Of a stretch of 64,000 nucleotides of DNA, positions 12,087-20,806 are shown one piece after another (position 1 is the stretch's first letter; each line of letters opens with the position of its first letter). The DNA lies in the NCBI GenBank assembly GCA_022566535.1, contig JADFIR010000001.1, forward strand, positions 112,195 through 176,194. Reading direction: 5' to 3'. The notes under the pieces are model-generated. The model saw only the letters and a list, made by a program, of their open reading frames with translations. It ran no database searches and was not told the DNA's origin. Made by a program: the position numbers and the translations under genes. Origin of the DNA: Planctomycetota bacterium. GTDB lineage: Bacteria > Planctomycetota > Phycisphaerae > Phycisphaerales > SM1A02.

Positions 12087-12470
12087 ATGACTGATACGAC
12101 TCCATCACCGCAAGAAACGACCGAGCATCACAGCGTCGGGCACATCGTCCCGGTGCGGATCCTCGCCGCGACGGGCATTGCGCTGCTGATTCTGACGATT
12201 CTCACCGTATGGGTCGCGGGGTTCGACCTGGGCAACCTGAATATCTGGGCCGCCCTGGCCATCGCGGCATTCAAAGGATCGCTGGTAGTGCTCTTCTTCA
12301 TGCACCTGCGGTACGATCGGCCGTTCAACGGTGTCGTATTCGTAACTTCTTTGGCCCTCGTCGCCTTGTTCATCAGCTTCGCGTTGACGGACACCAAGGA
12401 ATACGCGCCGGACATCCTGCCGGGCGACGCGACGGAAGTCCAGAAGCAACTGGCTGAAGTCCAGCCGTGA
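12087..12470 (+). CDS. Cytochrome c oxidase subunit IV (caa3 type)
   Basis: This 127-residue protein has three hydrophobic helices (about residues 28-50, 56-76 and 83-102) and the family signature FKGSLVVLFFMHLRYDRPFN, typical of the small subunit IV (ctaF/CoxD) of bacterial caa3 oxidases. That family stabilises the CuB centre region during assembly. The stop overlaps the start of the next gene (GTGA). Confidence 0.9.
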   Translation: MTDTTPSPQETTEHHSVGHIVPVRILAATGIALLILTILTVWVAGFDLGNLNIWAALAIAAFKGSLVVLFFMHLRYDRPFNGVVFVTSLALVALFISFALTDTKEYAPDILPGDATEVQKQLAEVQP

Positions 12471-13087
12471 TGTCCCCCACGGTGGGATCGGCGTCAAAGT
12501 CCTCACCGTTTGCCGATCACCGGGCCCGGCTCGCCGCAGGGACGCTGGGGATGACGCTGTTCCTCGTCTCGCTTGGCGTGCTCTTTGGCGCCGTCCTGGT
12601 CGGATACCTGATGATTCGATTGCAGCCGACCGCTGAGCCGGCGCCGGAGATTCCCGCCCTGCCGGCCGGCCTCTGGCTGAGCACGGTTCTGATGTTGATC
12701 AGTAGCGTGACGGTGCAGTGGGCGCTGGGCGCCGCGCGACGAGATCGTCATCGGCAGCTTCGTGTGGGGATGGCGGCGACCACACTGCTCGGCCTCGCCT
12801 TCCTGGGCACGCAAACCGTATGTTGGATTCAGTGGTCCGGTCCGCTGACCGCGTCCCTGGACGAGGCGCAGAAGGCGTTCGTCTTGACGGGCTTCTATGT
12901 GCTGACCGGCGTGCACGCGCTGCACGTGATCGGCGGCCTGGTTCCGCTGGCCGTGGTGACAATCCGGTCCTTCCGCAACCGGTATTCGAGCGCCGACCAC
13001 GCAGCTGTGCGCTACTGCACGATGTATTGGCACTTCCTCGACGGCGTGTGGATCGTCCTGTTCGCCACGCTGATGCTGGGAACCTGA
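12467..13087 (+). CDS. Second cytochrome oxidase subunit III-like protein
   Basis: This 206-residue membrane protein of the heme-copper oxidase subunit III family has five hydrophobic helices. Its typical motifs are the TLGMTLFLVSLGVLFGAVLV opening, GFYVLTGVHALHVIGGL and YWHFLDGVWIVLF. It is shorter than the coxC product and lacks its insertion. The start is GTG at 12467 overlapping the previous stop, or the ATG right after it. A second subunit III at the end of caa3 operons is known in several phyla; its separate role is unclear. Confidence 0.88.
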   Translation: MMSPTVGSASKSSPFADHRARLAAGTLGMTLFLVSLGVLFGAVLVGYLMIRLQPTAEPAPEIPALPAGLWLSTVLMLISSVTVQWALGAARRDRHRQLRVGMAATTLLGLAFLGTQTVCWIQWSGPLTASLDEAQKAFVLTGFYVLTGVHALHVIGGLVPLAVVTIRSFRNRYSSADHAAVRYCTMYWHFLDGVWIVLFATLMLGT

Positions 13088-13093
13088 ACACTG

Positions 13094-13214
13094 AGCCCCG
13101 GGCTTGCCCGGGGTGATCTTGCGTCCCCTCAGCTACATGTATACGCGAGCCGACCCCCGGCAAGCCGGGGGCTCTGTACCATAGCCGACCCCCCGGCAAG
13201 CCGGGGGCTATCTG
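13094..13214. repeat. Cluster of three REP-like palindromes between convergent operons
   Basis: Three perfect 8-bp-stem palindromes occur: 13096-13113 (CCCCGGGC-TT-GCCCGGGG), 13154-13171 and 13190-13207 (both CCCCCGGC-AA-GCCGGGGG). The last two form a tandem repeat of about 36 bp with matching flanks. The cluster lies between the 3' ends of the cox operon and DUF3179 and probably also serves as a bidirectional transcription terminator. Confidence 0.85.
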
Positions 13215-13221
13215 TACCAGA

Positions 13222-14310
13222 TCACTGTGCCGGCACATCCTGCGGCCACATTGCGTGCCAGGCGAACCAGAGCGCGTAGATGACTTGGAGCGCGGCGTCG
13301 CTGCCTTCACTGGTCACCACCACCGTCTTGGGATCATCGCGGTAGTGAAAGTGCAGAGTGCTGTTGCCGAGGGTGGTTGTCCATATTCCGTCTGCGTTTG
13401 CGCGCTCGGCGACTTCCGCCACGGTGTAGACCTGCCGCACGCCGTCGGCTTCGACGGCCAGCACCCGATCCTTCGAGGCGGGGCCGTCGACCGGCGGCGG
13501 CGGATCGACCGGGAACATCAGCTTGCTGGATCGGAGGTAATCGTTGTACCGCGACCGCGTCTCCTGGTACCGCTTGAACCTCGTTACGTCCAGGTCGAGC
13601 ACGGTGGTTTGGGGATGGCGGCTCAGCCAGTCCGCCCACGAAACCAATGACGCATGCAGGACCCGCAGGCGACGATCGGACTCAGCAGCCGGGCCGGCAA
13701 TCGCCTTGCACAACAGTTGACTCCAGAGGCTTTCGCCTTGGGCCTTGGGCCTGCGGTCGTACATCAGCAGGTTCGAGTTGTACAAAAGTCCACTGACGCC
13801 GAACTGAAGTGCCTCGCCCCCAACGTTGCGCTCAAATACAACAGCGCTGTCGCAAAGCGGGTTGTAGGTCACCGCGATCGGGACCCCGCCGAGCGTGTCG
13901 TTGACGATCTCGTGGACGTTGAGGATTTGGATCGGATAGGCGCGGGACTCGCCGTTGACGGTCACACCGATGACACGATCGGCAGACACGAGGTACTTGC
14001 CATAGAGCTTGGCGTTGATGCCCGTGACCTCGTCGCCGAGGATCGTTGGCGGATCGACCAGTGCCCGCAGCGCATCCTTGCGCAATCCGCCGGCCACGAT
14101 CTGATCGCGGACAACGAGGCAGGTGGTCAGATCGAAGCCGTACGTGTCAACGTTTCTGCCGTCGCCCACGAGCGGACGGCCCGGCCGCAACAGCGCCCCG
14201 GCCAGCGCCCAGACCACGATCGCGGCCGTGAACAGGCCCGAAAGCAGAAGCACCCAGCCGCCGCTGCGGAAGGTGAACAATCTCGATTGGTTCGAGGCAG
14301 AGGGGGACAT
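13222..14310 (-). CDS. DUF3179 domain-containing membrane-anchored protein
   Basis: This 362-residue protein has an N-terminal transmembrane helix (about residues 18-40) and then a DUF3179 domain. Typical stretches are VIGVTVNGESRAYPIQILN, HEIVNDTLGGVPIAVTYNPL followed by CDSAVVFER, and GVSGLLYNSNLLMYDR. The function of DUF3179 is unknown; the conserved NPLCDSA cysteine suggests redox or metal chemistry, which is a guess. It lies one base after the ctaB stop on the same strand, so it is probably cotranscribed with heme O synthase. Confidence 0.85.
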   Translation of the reverse strand: MSPSASNQSRLFTFRSGGWVLLLSGLFTAAIVVWALAGALLRPGRPLVGDGRNVDTYGFDLTTCLVVRDQIVAGGLRKDALRALVDPPTILGDEVTGINAKLYGKYLVSADRVIGVTVNGESRAYPIQILNVHEIVNDTLGGVPIAVTYNPLCDSAVVFERNVGGEALQFGVSGLLYNSNLLMYDRRPKAQGESLWSQLLCKAIAGPAAESDRRLRVLHASLVSWADWLSRHPQTTVLDLDVTRFKRYQETRSRYNDYLRSSKLMFPVDPPPPVDGPASKDRVLAVEADGVRQVYTVAEVAERANADGIWTTTLGNSTLHFHYRDDPKTVVVTSEGSDAALQVIYALWFAWHAMWPQDVPAQ

Positions 14311-14311
14311 T

Positions 14312-15325
14312 CTACCTTTCCGGTAAACCGGAATGCTCTCTTGCTGCCATGCTCATCGGCAGGTGGGCGACGCCGGACGACGCCGACGACCCGGGCGCAT
14401 CGCCAGGCGATGGGCTTCGATCGACCACCATCAAACAAAGAAGGATGGGCAGATAGATGATGCTGGCCAGGAACACCGCCCGGGCGTTGGCCTGGGTGCG
14501 ACGTGCGCATAACCGCGCGCCAAGGCCCAATACACACGCGCCCAACAGGATCGAACCCACCGCGTAGACCCAGCCGGTGAGTCCCCACACCGTCGCCGCC
14601 AAACCCACTGGCAGCAGGGCCAGGCTTCCCAACAGAACAACCAGGCCGGTAAGCCGGCCGGAGTGGTCGATCGCCGGAAGCATGCGGAACCCACCGCGGA
14701 GATAGTCGTCGCGATACAACCAGGCCAGGGCGAAGAAGTGGGGGATTTGCCAGACGAACAACAGGGCCGCGAGAATCCACGCGCCGCCGTCAAGCCTCTG
14801 CCCCGCAGCGACCCAACCGATCAGCGGCGGGATCGCGCCGCAGACCGCTCCGGCCAGCGTGTTGAATATGGTGCGGGTCTTCAGCGGGGTATACAGCAGG
14901 ATGTAAATGAGAATGGTCAGCAGGGCCAGCGCCGCCGACGCCAGGTTCACCAGCAGTCCGAGGATCGCCAGGCCGGTGCACGCCATCACCATCGCCAGGA
15001 CGAATCCGTGCATCGCGCCCATGGCCCCCGACGGCAGCGGGCGGTCGCGCGTGCGCCGCATCAGCCCGTCGCGCCGAATCTCGGCGAGCTGGTTCAGTGC
15101 GTTGGCGGCGCCGGCGGCGAGGGCGGTGCCGGCGATCGTCCACCACATCCTTGGCCAGTCGATCGCATGCGGACTGGCCATGACGAAACCCACCGCCGTG
15201 GTCAGGACGGCCATGGCGCTGAGTCGCGCTTTGGTCAATTGCAAATACAGGCTGGGCAGGCTGCGCTTCAAGGCGGGCGGGCCGGCCGCGGCCGGGCTAT
15301 CTGCAGTGGAAGTCGCCAGACTCAT
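14312..15325 (-). CDS. ctaB: Protoheme IX farnesyltransferase (heme O synthase)
   Basis: This UbiA-family membrane enzyme transfers farnesyl to heme B to make heme O, the first step to heme A for the caa3 oxidase. It is 337 residues long with about eight or nine helices. The motif around NALNQLAEIRRDGLMRRTRD is the family's NxxxDxxxD-type prenyl diphosphate site in variant form, and RPLPSG follows it. The ATG at 15325 (MSLATS) is preferred over a longer start at 15379, because the extra residues are Arg-rich and unconserved in appearance. It is divergent from ctaA. Confidence 0.93.
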   Translation of the reverse strand: MSLATSTADSPAAAGPPALKRSLPSLYLQLTKARLSAMAVLTTAVGFVMASPHAIDWPRMWWTIAGTALAAGAANALNQLAEIRRDGLMRRTRDRPLPSGAMGAMHGFVLAMVMACTGLAILGLLVNLASAALALLTILIYILLYTPLKTRTIFNTLAGAVCGAIPPLIGWVAAGQRLDGGAWILAALLFVWQIPHFFALAWLYRDDYLRGGFRMLPAIDHSGRLTGLVVLLGSLALLPVGLAATVWGLTGWVYAVGSILLGACVLGLGARLCARRTQANARAVFLASIIYLPILLCLMVVDRSPSPGDAPGSSASSGVAHLPMSMAAREHSGLPER

Positions 15326-15425
15326 GCGTGTACGCCGGCTCCGGGGAGGCAAGAGAGCAGGCCCGGCCAACCGGGGCAAGCGATGGTGGATGGTGTCCGG
15401 CTCGGCTGGCTGGGGCCGTGATGAT

Positions 15426-15441
15426 TGTGATATTCGTCACA
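15426..15441. promoter_or_regulatory. CRP/FNR-type palindromic operator between ctaB and ctaA
   Basis: The sequence TGTGA-N6-TCACA is a perfect match to the classical CRP palindrome. It lies in the divergent region 101 bp upstream of ctaB and 68 bp upstream of ctaA. A TATACT hexamer on the minus strand (15443-15448) lies directly beside it, and TAGTAT can be read on the plus strand at the same place. A regulator of the CRP/FNR family controlling heme A synthesis is inferred. Confidence 0.6.
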
Positions 15442-15508
15442 TAGTATACGGAGTCGCCGAAGCCGTCGAGACCACGCGAGGATCGGCAGTTCGCGTAGAT
15501 TGCCAGGT

Positions 15509-16897
15509 ATGAGCGAGCGGTCCAAGGCATCGCATGGGGGGGACATCCTGGCGATCGGATTTGCGACGATCGTGGCGATGTGGACGGTCATCTACATCGC
15601 GGCCATGCCACCGGTCGTCGTTCCCGTCTGGCTTGTCGTGACCATCCTCGCGGCCCTTCTTGCGGCTGCGGGCTACGTGGCCGGGCGCTACGCCGGGCGT
15701 GGCTGGTTCGGTGGGGTGGTCCTGGGCGGGCTGTTGACGGGTGTCAATCTATTGATATTGCTGAGCCTCCTGGGTGGCGGGGAGCCCGGCGAACTGGTCC
15801 CGTCGGCGGCCGGGTGGATCATCGGGTTTCTCCTGGCGGCGTCCGGCTTGGGGGCGGTGGGCGCGGCGATCGGGAAACAGTCGGCGGGCGATGATATCCG
15901 CCGGGTCAACTGGACCTGCTGGTTGGCGGGGGTAACGGCCATCACGATCTTGCTGCTGATCATCGCCGGGGGAATCGTCACCGGTCTTGAGGCGGGCCTC
16001 GCCGTCAAGGGATGGCTGATCCCCGAAGGGCATCTGTTGGTTCTGTTTCCCGTTTCGCTTATGCAGCGGGACGTGGAGACCTTCGTCGAGCACGCGCATC
16101 GGCTCTGGGGCCTGCTCGTGGGGCTGACGACGATCATCCTCGCGATTCATTTGTGGATGGTTGATCGTCGAAGATGGCTGCGCTGGTTGGCGGTCGCAAC
16201 GGTCCTTGCGGTCATTGCCCAGGGAACTCTCGGCGGAACGCGCGTCACCGAACAAAGCATCGTGCTGGCGATCATCCACGGCCTCTTCGCCCAGGCTGTC
16301 TTTGCGACCCTGGCCGTGATTGCAGCCGCAACCTCCACGACTTGGGTCAGTGACCGCCCGGCCGCATCCTCCGCCACCGCCGGCACCGATCGGACCTTGG
16401 GCATCGTGCTGCTGGCGGCGATTGGGGTGCAGATCGTCCTGGGCGCGTTGTTTCGGCATCTCCAACCGCTGCCGGATGTTCCGCGCGGGTTGTTGATGGG
16501 TTTGCTGCACGGCCACAGCTTCGTCGGCTCGATGTTCGTGGTGGCGATGGTGCTGTTTTGCGGGGTGAGAGCATGGGGCATGTATCACTGGCAGCCGATC
16601 GTCAAGCGCATTGGTGTGGCGCTGATCCTCACGATGCTCTTCCAGGTCGTGCTTGGGGTCGGGTCGTTTATTGTGGTGCCGACGGGGCCGCGCGACCCGG
16701 ACACTGCGATCGGTGCCGTTGAAGTTGCGCTGACCACGGCCCACCAGGCCACCGGGGCGATCCTCCTGGCGACCGCAACGCTCCTGCTGGTCTGGAGCAG
16801 TCGGTTGCTGTTGCCAGTATTAGCCGCCGCCGAGGGATTGACGCGCGCGCCCCAAGGCCCGCGGCTAAACTTGAATACTCGGAGACCACAGGCATGA
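15509..16897 (+). CDS. ctaA: Heme A synthase (COX15/CtaA family)
   Basis: This 462-residue polytopic protein converts heme O to heme A by oxidising the methyl group. The COX15/CtaA signs are visible: a histidine in VEHAHRLWGLLVGL, VLAIIHGLFAQAVFA, GLLHGHSFVG and a C-terminal ALTTAHQATGAILLA. A start at ATG 15509 is preferred over TTG 15500. It is longer than Bacillus CtaA because of about four additional N-terminal helices (residues 12-140). Its stop overlaps the next start (ATGA). Confidence 0.88.
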   Translation: MSERSKASHGGDILAIGFATIVAMWTVIYIAAMPPVVVPVWLVVTILAALLAAAGYVAGRYAGRGWFGGVVLGGLLTGVNLLILLSLLGGGEPGELVPSAAGWIIGFLLAASGLGAVGAAIGKQSAGDDIRRVNWTCWLAGVTAITILLLIIAGGIVTGLEAGLAVKGWLIPEGHLLVLFPVSLMQRDVETFVEHAHRLWGLLVGLTTIILAIHLWMVDRRRWLRWLAVATVLAVIAQGTLGGTRVTEQSIVLAIIHGLFAQAVFATLAVIAAATSTTWVSDRPAASSATAGTDRTLGIVLLAAIGVQIVLGALFRHLQPLPDVPRGLLMGLLHGHSFVGSMFVVAMVLFCGVRAWGMYHWQPIVKRIGVALILTMLFQVVLGVGSFIVVPTGPRDPDTAIGAVEVALTTAHQATGAILLATATLLLVWSSRLLLPVLAAAEGLTRAPQGPRLNLNTRRPQA

Positions 16898-18018
16898 TTC
16901 GGTGCTTGATCCTTGCTCAAGACCAACCCGTTGGATCGAGCGGGTGGTTCGGGCTGGATGATGTCTTTTGGCTCACGATCCTGCTGGTCTTTGTGGTGGC
17001 GATCGTGGGAGCGCTGCTGCGACTTCGGCAGAAGGACAAGTGCCTCAAGCTGATCGACAAGTATCACGTGACCTACCTGACGGTGGACGGGCGGACGATG
17101 TGGGGGGATCTGTCGGTGGCCAGCCAGGGGCTCGAATTGCAGTTCGATGCCCCGTATCGCACCCGCCGCGGGCTGGCCAAGAACAGTTTGCTCATCTTCC
17201 AGGATGAGCTGTCGAATTGTCTAGCGATCTGCCGGACGGTGTACGGGCTCACCGAAGCCGAACGGCATGATCGAGAGCGGCAAATCCGTCGCAGCTTCGA
17301 GCCCGGTCTGCTTCGCCGGTTGGCGCGGTGGCTGCGCAACATCGTCAATACCGTCCGTGACGCATTCACCAAAGCGCTGGGCATGGCGGCTGGGCAGGTC
17401 GGTCGGACCAGTCCCGTCGGCGGCGCGATCAAGACCCAACGGGGCGGCATTGACGAGTTGGGAAAGACCCTGGTGGGGGCGGTGGGCAACGCGTACGAGC
17501 CGATTCTGGAACGGTACATCGGCCGGCCGGTCGTCCTGGAGCTGACCAATCCGGCCGGGTCCGACTCACCGGTCTGCGAGCTGCCCGGGTACCTGGTTGA
17601 ATACACCGATCGGTACGTGGCGGTGTTCAACGCCCAGCATGAGCCGGTGGAGATGATTGAGCTGGAGGTGACGGAGTCGCTTCAGCGTGAGGGGGTGAAG
17701 ATCGATCTGCGGGATGACAAGGTCGTCGTGACCTGTCAAGGCGAGGATGCCCTGGTGGTTCGGCGGATGACCTGCGGCGATCGGAGCACGGATCTATCCG
17801 TGACGCTTGTCCCCGGCAGCTCACTGCAACTCACGAAGCCGGCCGGCGCGCCGGTCACGCTCCAGATCGAGCGAACCCGCCAGATCGACATCGTCTGCCC
17901 GCGCTCCGTGGCGCGTATCCGTTACGGCAGCCAAGGGCCCACCGTCGGCCGAACGGGCTGGTCTGGGACGGCGCCCCAGATGGAGGCCCAAGAGTCGCCT
18001 GACGCGACCGATCAATGA
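16894..18018 (+). CDS. Membrane-anchored protein of unknown function coupled to ctaA
   Basis: This 374-residue protein is not recognised. It has one transmembrane helix (about residues 24-46) followed by a cytoplasmic-looking region: a domain with HVTYLTVDGRTMWGDLSV, an Arg-rich middle (about 120-150), and a C-terminal half of alternating hydrophobic residues suggesting beta structure (about 200-345). The tail is polar. Its ATG overlaps the ctaA stop, so it is translated with heme A synthase, but a role in heme or oxidase assembly is only suggested by that context. Confidence 0.8.
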   Translation: MIRCLILAQDQPVGSSGWFGLDDVFWLTILLVFVVAIVGALLRLRQKDKCLKLIDKYHVTYLTVDGRTMWGDLSVASQGLELQFDAPYRTRRGLAKNSLLIFQDELSNCLAICRTVYGLTEAERHDRERQIRRSFEPGLLRRLARWLRNIVNTVRDAFTKALGMAAGQVGRTSPVGGAIKTQRGGIDELGKTLVGAVGNAYEPILERYIGRPVVLELTNPAGSDSPVCELPGYLVEYTDRYVAVFNAQHEPVEMIELEVTESLQREGVKIDLRDDKVVVTCQGEDALVVRRMTCGDRSTDLSVTLVPGSSLQLTKPAGAPVTLQIERTRQIDIVCPRSVARIRYGSQGPTVGRTGWSGTAPQMEAQESPDATDQ

Positions 18019-18042
18019 CCGGCAAAGTGGCGCGCCCGTTGG

Positions 18043-19434
18043 TTACTCCTCAGCGTCCAGTGTCGGCTTGAGCGCCTCTTCCAGGGCGAGCACGGCGAAG
18101 ATCGTGGCCATCACCGGTTCGCCTTCCAGCCAGCGGTCGGCAGAGTTCTTCCAGCTTCCGTCATCACGCCGGCGGGCGACAAGCGCGTCGATGAGCTCTT
18201 CGCGCCAGTTGCGCTTGTGGCCGTCGATGTCCGTGATGATGTGCTGCTGGGCTGCCCGCAGCGCTCGAGCCATCGTGTGGTAGTAGTAGAACAGACCTTG
18301 CTGGCCGAGACCGGGATTCTCATCAAACGTCCAGTGGCGGCGAATCCAGTCGAACGCGGCACGGACCCGCACATCATCCGGCGAAAGGCCCGCGTACAAC
18401 ATGCTCTTGAATCCGGCGTAGGTCATGGACCCATAGCTGCGCAGGCTGCGGGGCTGACCGCTGGCAACCATTTCACCGGATCGACCCTCACCGGCCGATG
18501 CACTGGCCAACGATTCGCCGCCGTTGGCCGGGGTGTAGACGAATCCGCCGTCGTTGCCCGCCCACTCGGCTTTGTTCGTGGCTTGCAGGTTCTGGGCGCG
18601 GCTGACGAAGGCCAACGCCCGCTGGACGGCCGGCTCGTCGGCGCTGAGGCCGGCTTCGTGCAGCGCATCGAGCATCGTCTGGGTGTTGGAGAGGTCCGGC
18701 CGGCCGCGATCGCCGTAGCCCGACCCGCCGAACCAATCCTGCCGGGGGCTGAGTCCTTCGCTGTGGTCCCACTGGTTGATTTGTAGCCAGCGGACCGCGT
18801 CGGCGAGCTCATCGTGAAAGTCGTGCCGGTCGATGCTGGCCAGGGCCATGACCACCGAGGAGGTGACGTAGTTCGTCAGCGCCCCGCCCTCGAACGAGCC
18901 GTCATCCCGTCGTGCGGACCGTATGAAACGAACGGCGTTGAGGAATCGGGCCTGGCTGACGCTCTGCGGTTGGGCCTGGATGATCGCTTTGACGGCCAGG
19001 GCAGTCACCGCCACCGCGATTGGCGATGGCTTGTCGGGTTGCTCGGTCGGCGTTGCCTGGACCTTGCTCATCCATCCGCCGTTTGGCTCCTGATTTGATT
19101 GCAGGTACGCCAGGCCTTCGGTGATTGCCTGGTGCGCTTTGAGCCAGTGATCGTGATTGATCGGAACCTGGCCGGGCTGCGTGGCGATGCGATAAGTCGC
19201 CGGCATCGGCTGGATGACGCGCTGCGGCAGCGGCGGAGGGTCGTATTCGGTGAGCTTCGCCGCATCGATGCGCGAATCGAGCGGGCCCTGCGGCGGCTGG
19301 TAGACCTCCTCGGCGGGGCCGGCAGCGGCATCCGATTCCGGTTGCGTTGCTGGCTGCTGCGACGCGAATCCACCGGCGCAACACAACACCGCCGCAGCGA
19401 TCGTCAACGCGATTGGTCCGGGGCCGTGCATCAT
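18043..19434 (-). CDS. Secreted prenyltransferase/squalene oxidase repeat protein
   Basis: This 463-residue protein starts with a signal peptide (hydrophobic residues 8-24, cleavage near ASQQ). A Pro-rich linker is followed by alpha-alpha barrel repeats of the squalene cyclase/terpenoid synthase type. Repeats contain DDGSFEGG (about residue 175), EWAGNDGGFVY and RRDDGSWKNSADRWLEGEPV near the C-terminus, similar to QW repeats. The DxDD-type catalytic motif of cyclases is not evident, so this is probably a non-enzymatic or unknown exported member, a kind common in Planctomycetes. It faces the previous gene across a 24-bp gap. Confidence 0.82.
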   Translation of the reverse strand: MMHGPGPIALTIAAAVLCCAGGFASQQPATQPESDAAAGPAEEVYQPPQGPLDSRIDAAKLTEYDPPPLPQRVIQPMPATYRIATQPGQVPINHDHWLKAHQAITEGLAYLQSNQEPNGGWMSKVQATPTEQPDKPSPIAVAVTALAVKAIIQAQPQSVSQARFLNAVRFIRSARRDDGSFEGGALTNYVTSSVVMALASIDRHDFHDELADAVRWLQINQWDHSEGLSPRQDWFGGSGYGDRGRPDLSNTQTMLDALHEAGLSADEPAVQRALAFVSRAQNLQATNKAEWAGNDGGFVYTPANGGESLASASAGEGRSGEMVASGQPRSLRSYGSMTYAGFKSMLYAGLSPDDVRVRAAFDWIRRHWTFDENPGLGQQGLFYYYHTMARALRAAQQHIITDIDGHKRNWREELIDALVARRRDDGSWKNSADRWLEGEPVMATIFAVLALEEALKPTLDAEE

Positions 19435-19617
19435 GGTCCATCATAGCCGTCCGCCGACGGCGGACATCCCCGCACCTCAGGGAGATGAACGCGAGGCTCC
19501 CCATTTTTCCGCTGACCGGCGTGAACCACCGTATCATCAAGGGCAAACCTCGACGACACCCTCGGCCAGCAGCGGATCATGACACATGGGGGTTGCGTCC
19601 CCGGCCTGGAAGGAATA

Positions 19618-20085
19618 ATGGACTACTTCTCAGCGGAAGAGAAAGCGCGTCTCGAAACTGAGTTGGGGGAACGTACCGGCAATCGCAAAGTCATCACCAA
19701 GCGAATCAAAGCGGCACGTGAGCTGGGCGACCTCTCCGAGAACGCAGAGTATCACGCAGCGCGGGAGGACCAGGGGCTGAACGAAGCGAAAATCCGCCAG
19801 CTTGAACGCCGTCTGGCCAACTCCGTCGTCGTCGATACCGAGTCGGTGCCCCAAGACATGGTTTTCCTCGGCGCGACGGTGAAGCTGCGCGAGATCGAGT
19901 CGGGAGATGAATCACTGTACCGGCTCGTGGGCGATCCGGGGAGCGAGTTCGACGAAGAAATCATGGACGTAACCCCGAACTCGCCGATGGGGCAGGCGCT
20001 GATGAAGGCGCACGTGGGCGAGGTTGTCCGCGTGACGCTCAAGCGAGGACCAAAACGATTCGAGATCGTTGAGATTGTCCGTTGA
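19618..20085 (+). CDS. greA: Transcription elongation factor GreA
   Basis: This 155-residue protein rescues backtracked RNA polymerase by stimulating cleavage of the nascent RNA. The N-terminal coiled coil carries the acidic tip motif DLSENAEYHAAREDQ, and the C-terminal FKBP-like domain ends in GPKRFEIVEI. The start is the ATG at 19618, preceded by an AAGGA ribosome binding site; an upstream in-frame ATG at 19579 would add 13 unconserved residues. Length and motifs match the family. Confidence 0.95.
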   Translation: MDYFSAEEKARLETELGERTGNRKVITKRIKAARELGDLSENAEYHAAREDQGLNEAKIRQLERRLANSVVVDTESVPQDMVFLGATVKLREIESGDESLYRLVGDPGSEFDEEIMDVTPNSPMGQALMKAHVGEVVRVTLKRGPKRFEIVEIVR

Positions 20086-20335
20086 TGAAGAGCGAGTCTC
20101 TGGCCAGGAGGCTCAGTGGGGTCAGAGCTTCATTCGCCAATACCGTCGGAAAGGGATCGAGGTTGCCCAGCGGGCGGCAGTGAGACCGACCTGGCCGAGC
20201 ATGTCTACAACGCCCTCGACTGACGTAACATCAAGCGCGCCAATCCGCCGCCGCCAACACCCTCGGCCAGCTAGTAGGACTGTGGTGATCGAGACTCTTG
20301 GAACAGGTGGAAGCGCACGCACCGAGTGAAGCAGG
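20086..20335. other. Intergenic region without a convincing gene
   Basis: This 250-bp gap holds only short open frames with no recognisable motif. The phrase GGGGTCAGAGCTTCATTC (about 20115-20132) resembles sequences often seen near IS200-like elements, but no transposase is readable here. Confidence 0.4.
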
Positions 20336-20680
20336 ATGTTACATCAATACAAATACACATTTAAGCTCGTCCACGTTGCCTTCATCCTGGCCATCGCGAT
20401 TGCGAGTGCTGTTTTTGCTGGTATGGCTGATGGGTGGTGGCCAATGATTCGAGCTGGTGTGTTTGGCGCGTGTGTGGCAACCTTTGTTTGTCTCGTGTAC
20501 GGTAAACTCAAGCTCGGCCATATTATTTTCATATTGGCGATCGCGATCCTCGGTGCCTTCTCAGGCGGCATCACCGTTGGCTGGATGGAAGTCGTTTCGC
20601 AGGGTGCAACCGGTGCTTTGGCTGGACTGTATCTCGCTCTTGCGTTTGAGTACTTTCGTGAGATGCGAAAAAGGCGATAG
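20336..20680 (+). CDS. Small four-helix membrane protein with internal duplication
   Basis: This 114-residue protein is not recognised. It consists of two tandem two-helix units: VHVAFILAIAIASAVFAGMA (about 12-31) parallels GHIIFILAIAILGAFSGGIT (about 62-81), and each is followed by a W-containing turn and a second hydrophobic helix. The C-terminus is basic (EMRKRR), suggesting it lies in the cytoplasm. The base composition is visibly less GC-rich than its neighbours, which hints at transfer. A GCAGG precedes the ATG at short distance. Confidence 0.7.
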   Translation: MLHQYKYTFKLVHVAFILAIAIASAVFAGMADGWWPMIRAGVFGACVATFVCLVYGKLKLGHIIFILAIAILGAFSGGITVGWMEVVSQGATGALAGLYLALAFEYFREMRKRR

Positions 20681-20806
20681 GGCAATAAGCGGGACAGTTA
20701 CCTATTCCTCCTATTGCTGAGGTTCGAATGTTGCGGGGACATCATGCGTACTTGCTTGCCCGATCGTTGGGGTCGGCTGTGAGGGGCGGGTCGGCCTCCG
20801 GGGCGA

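Noticed and set aside
11059..12108. A 349-codon open frame antisense to coxC
   Set aside because: It lies fully opposite coxC and the following spacer and shows no motif; it is a shadow frame.
20069..20329. A short plus-strand frame after greA
   Set aside because: It overlaps the greA end, has no ribosome binding site or motif, and its composition is not protein-like.
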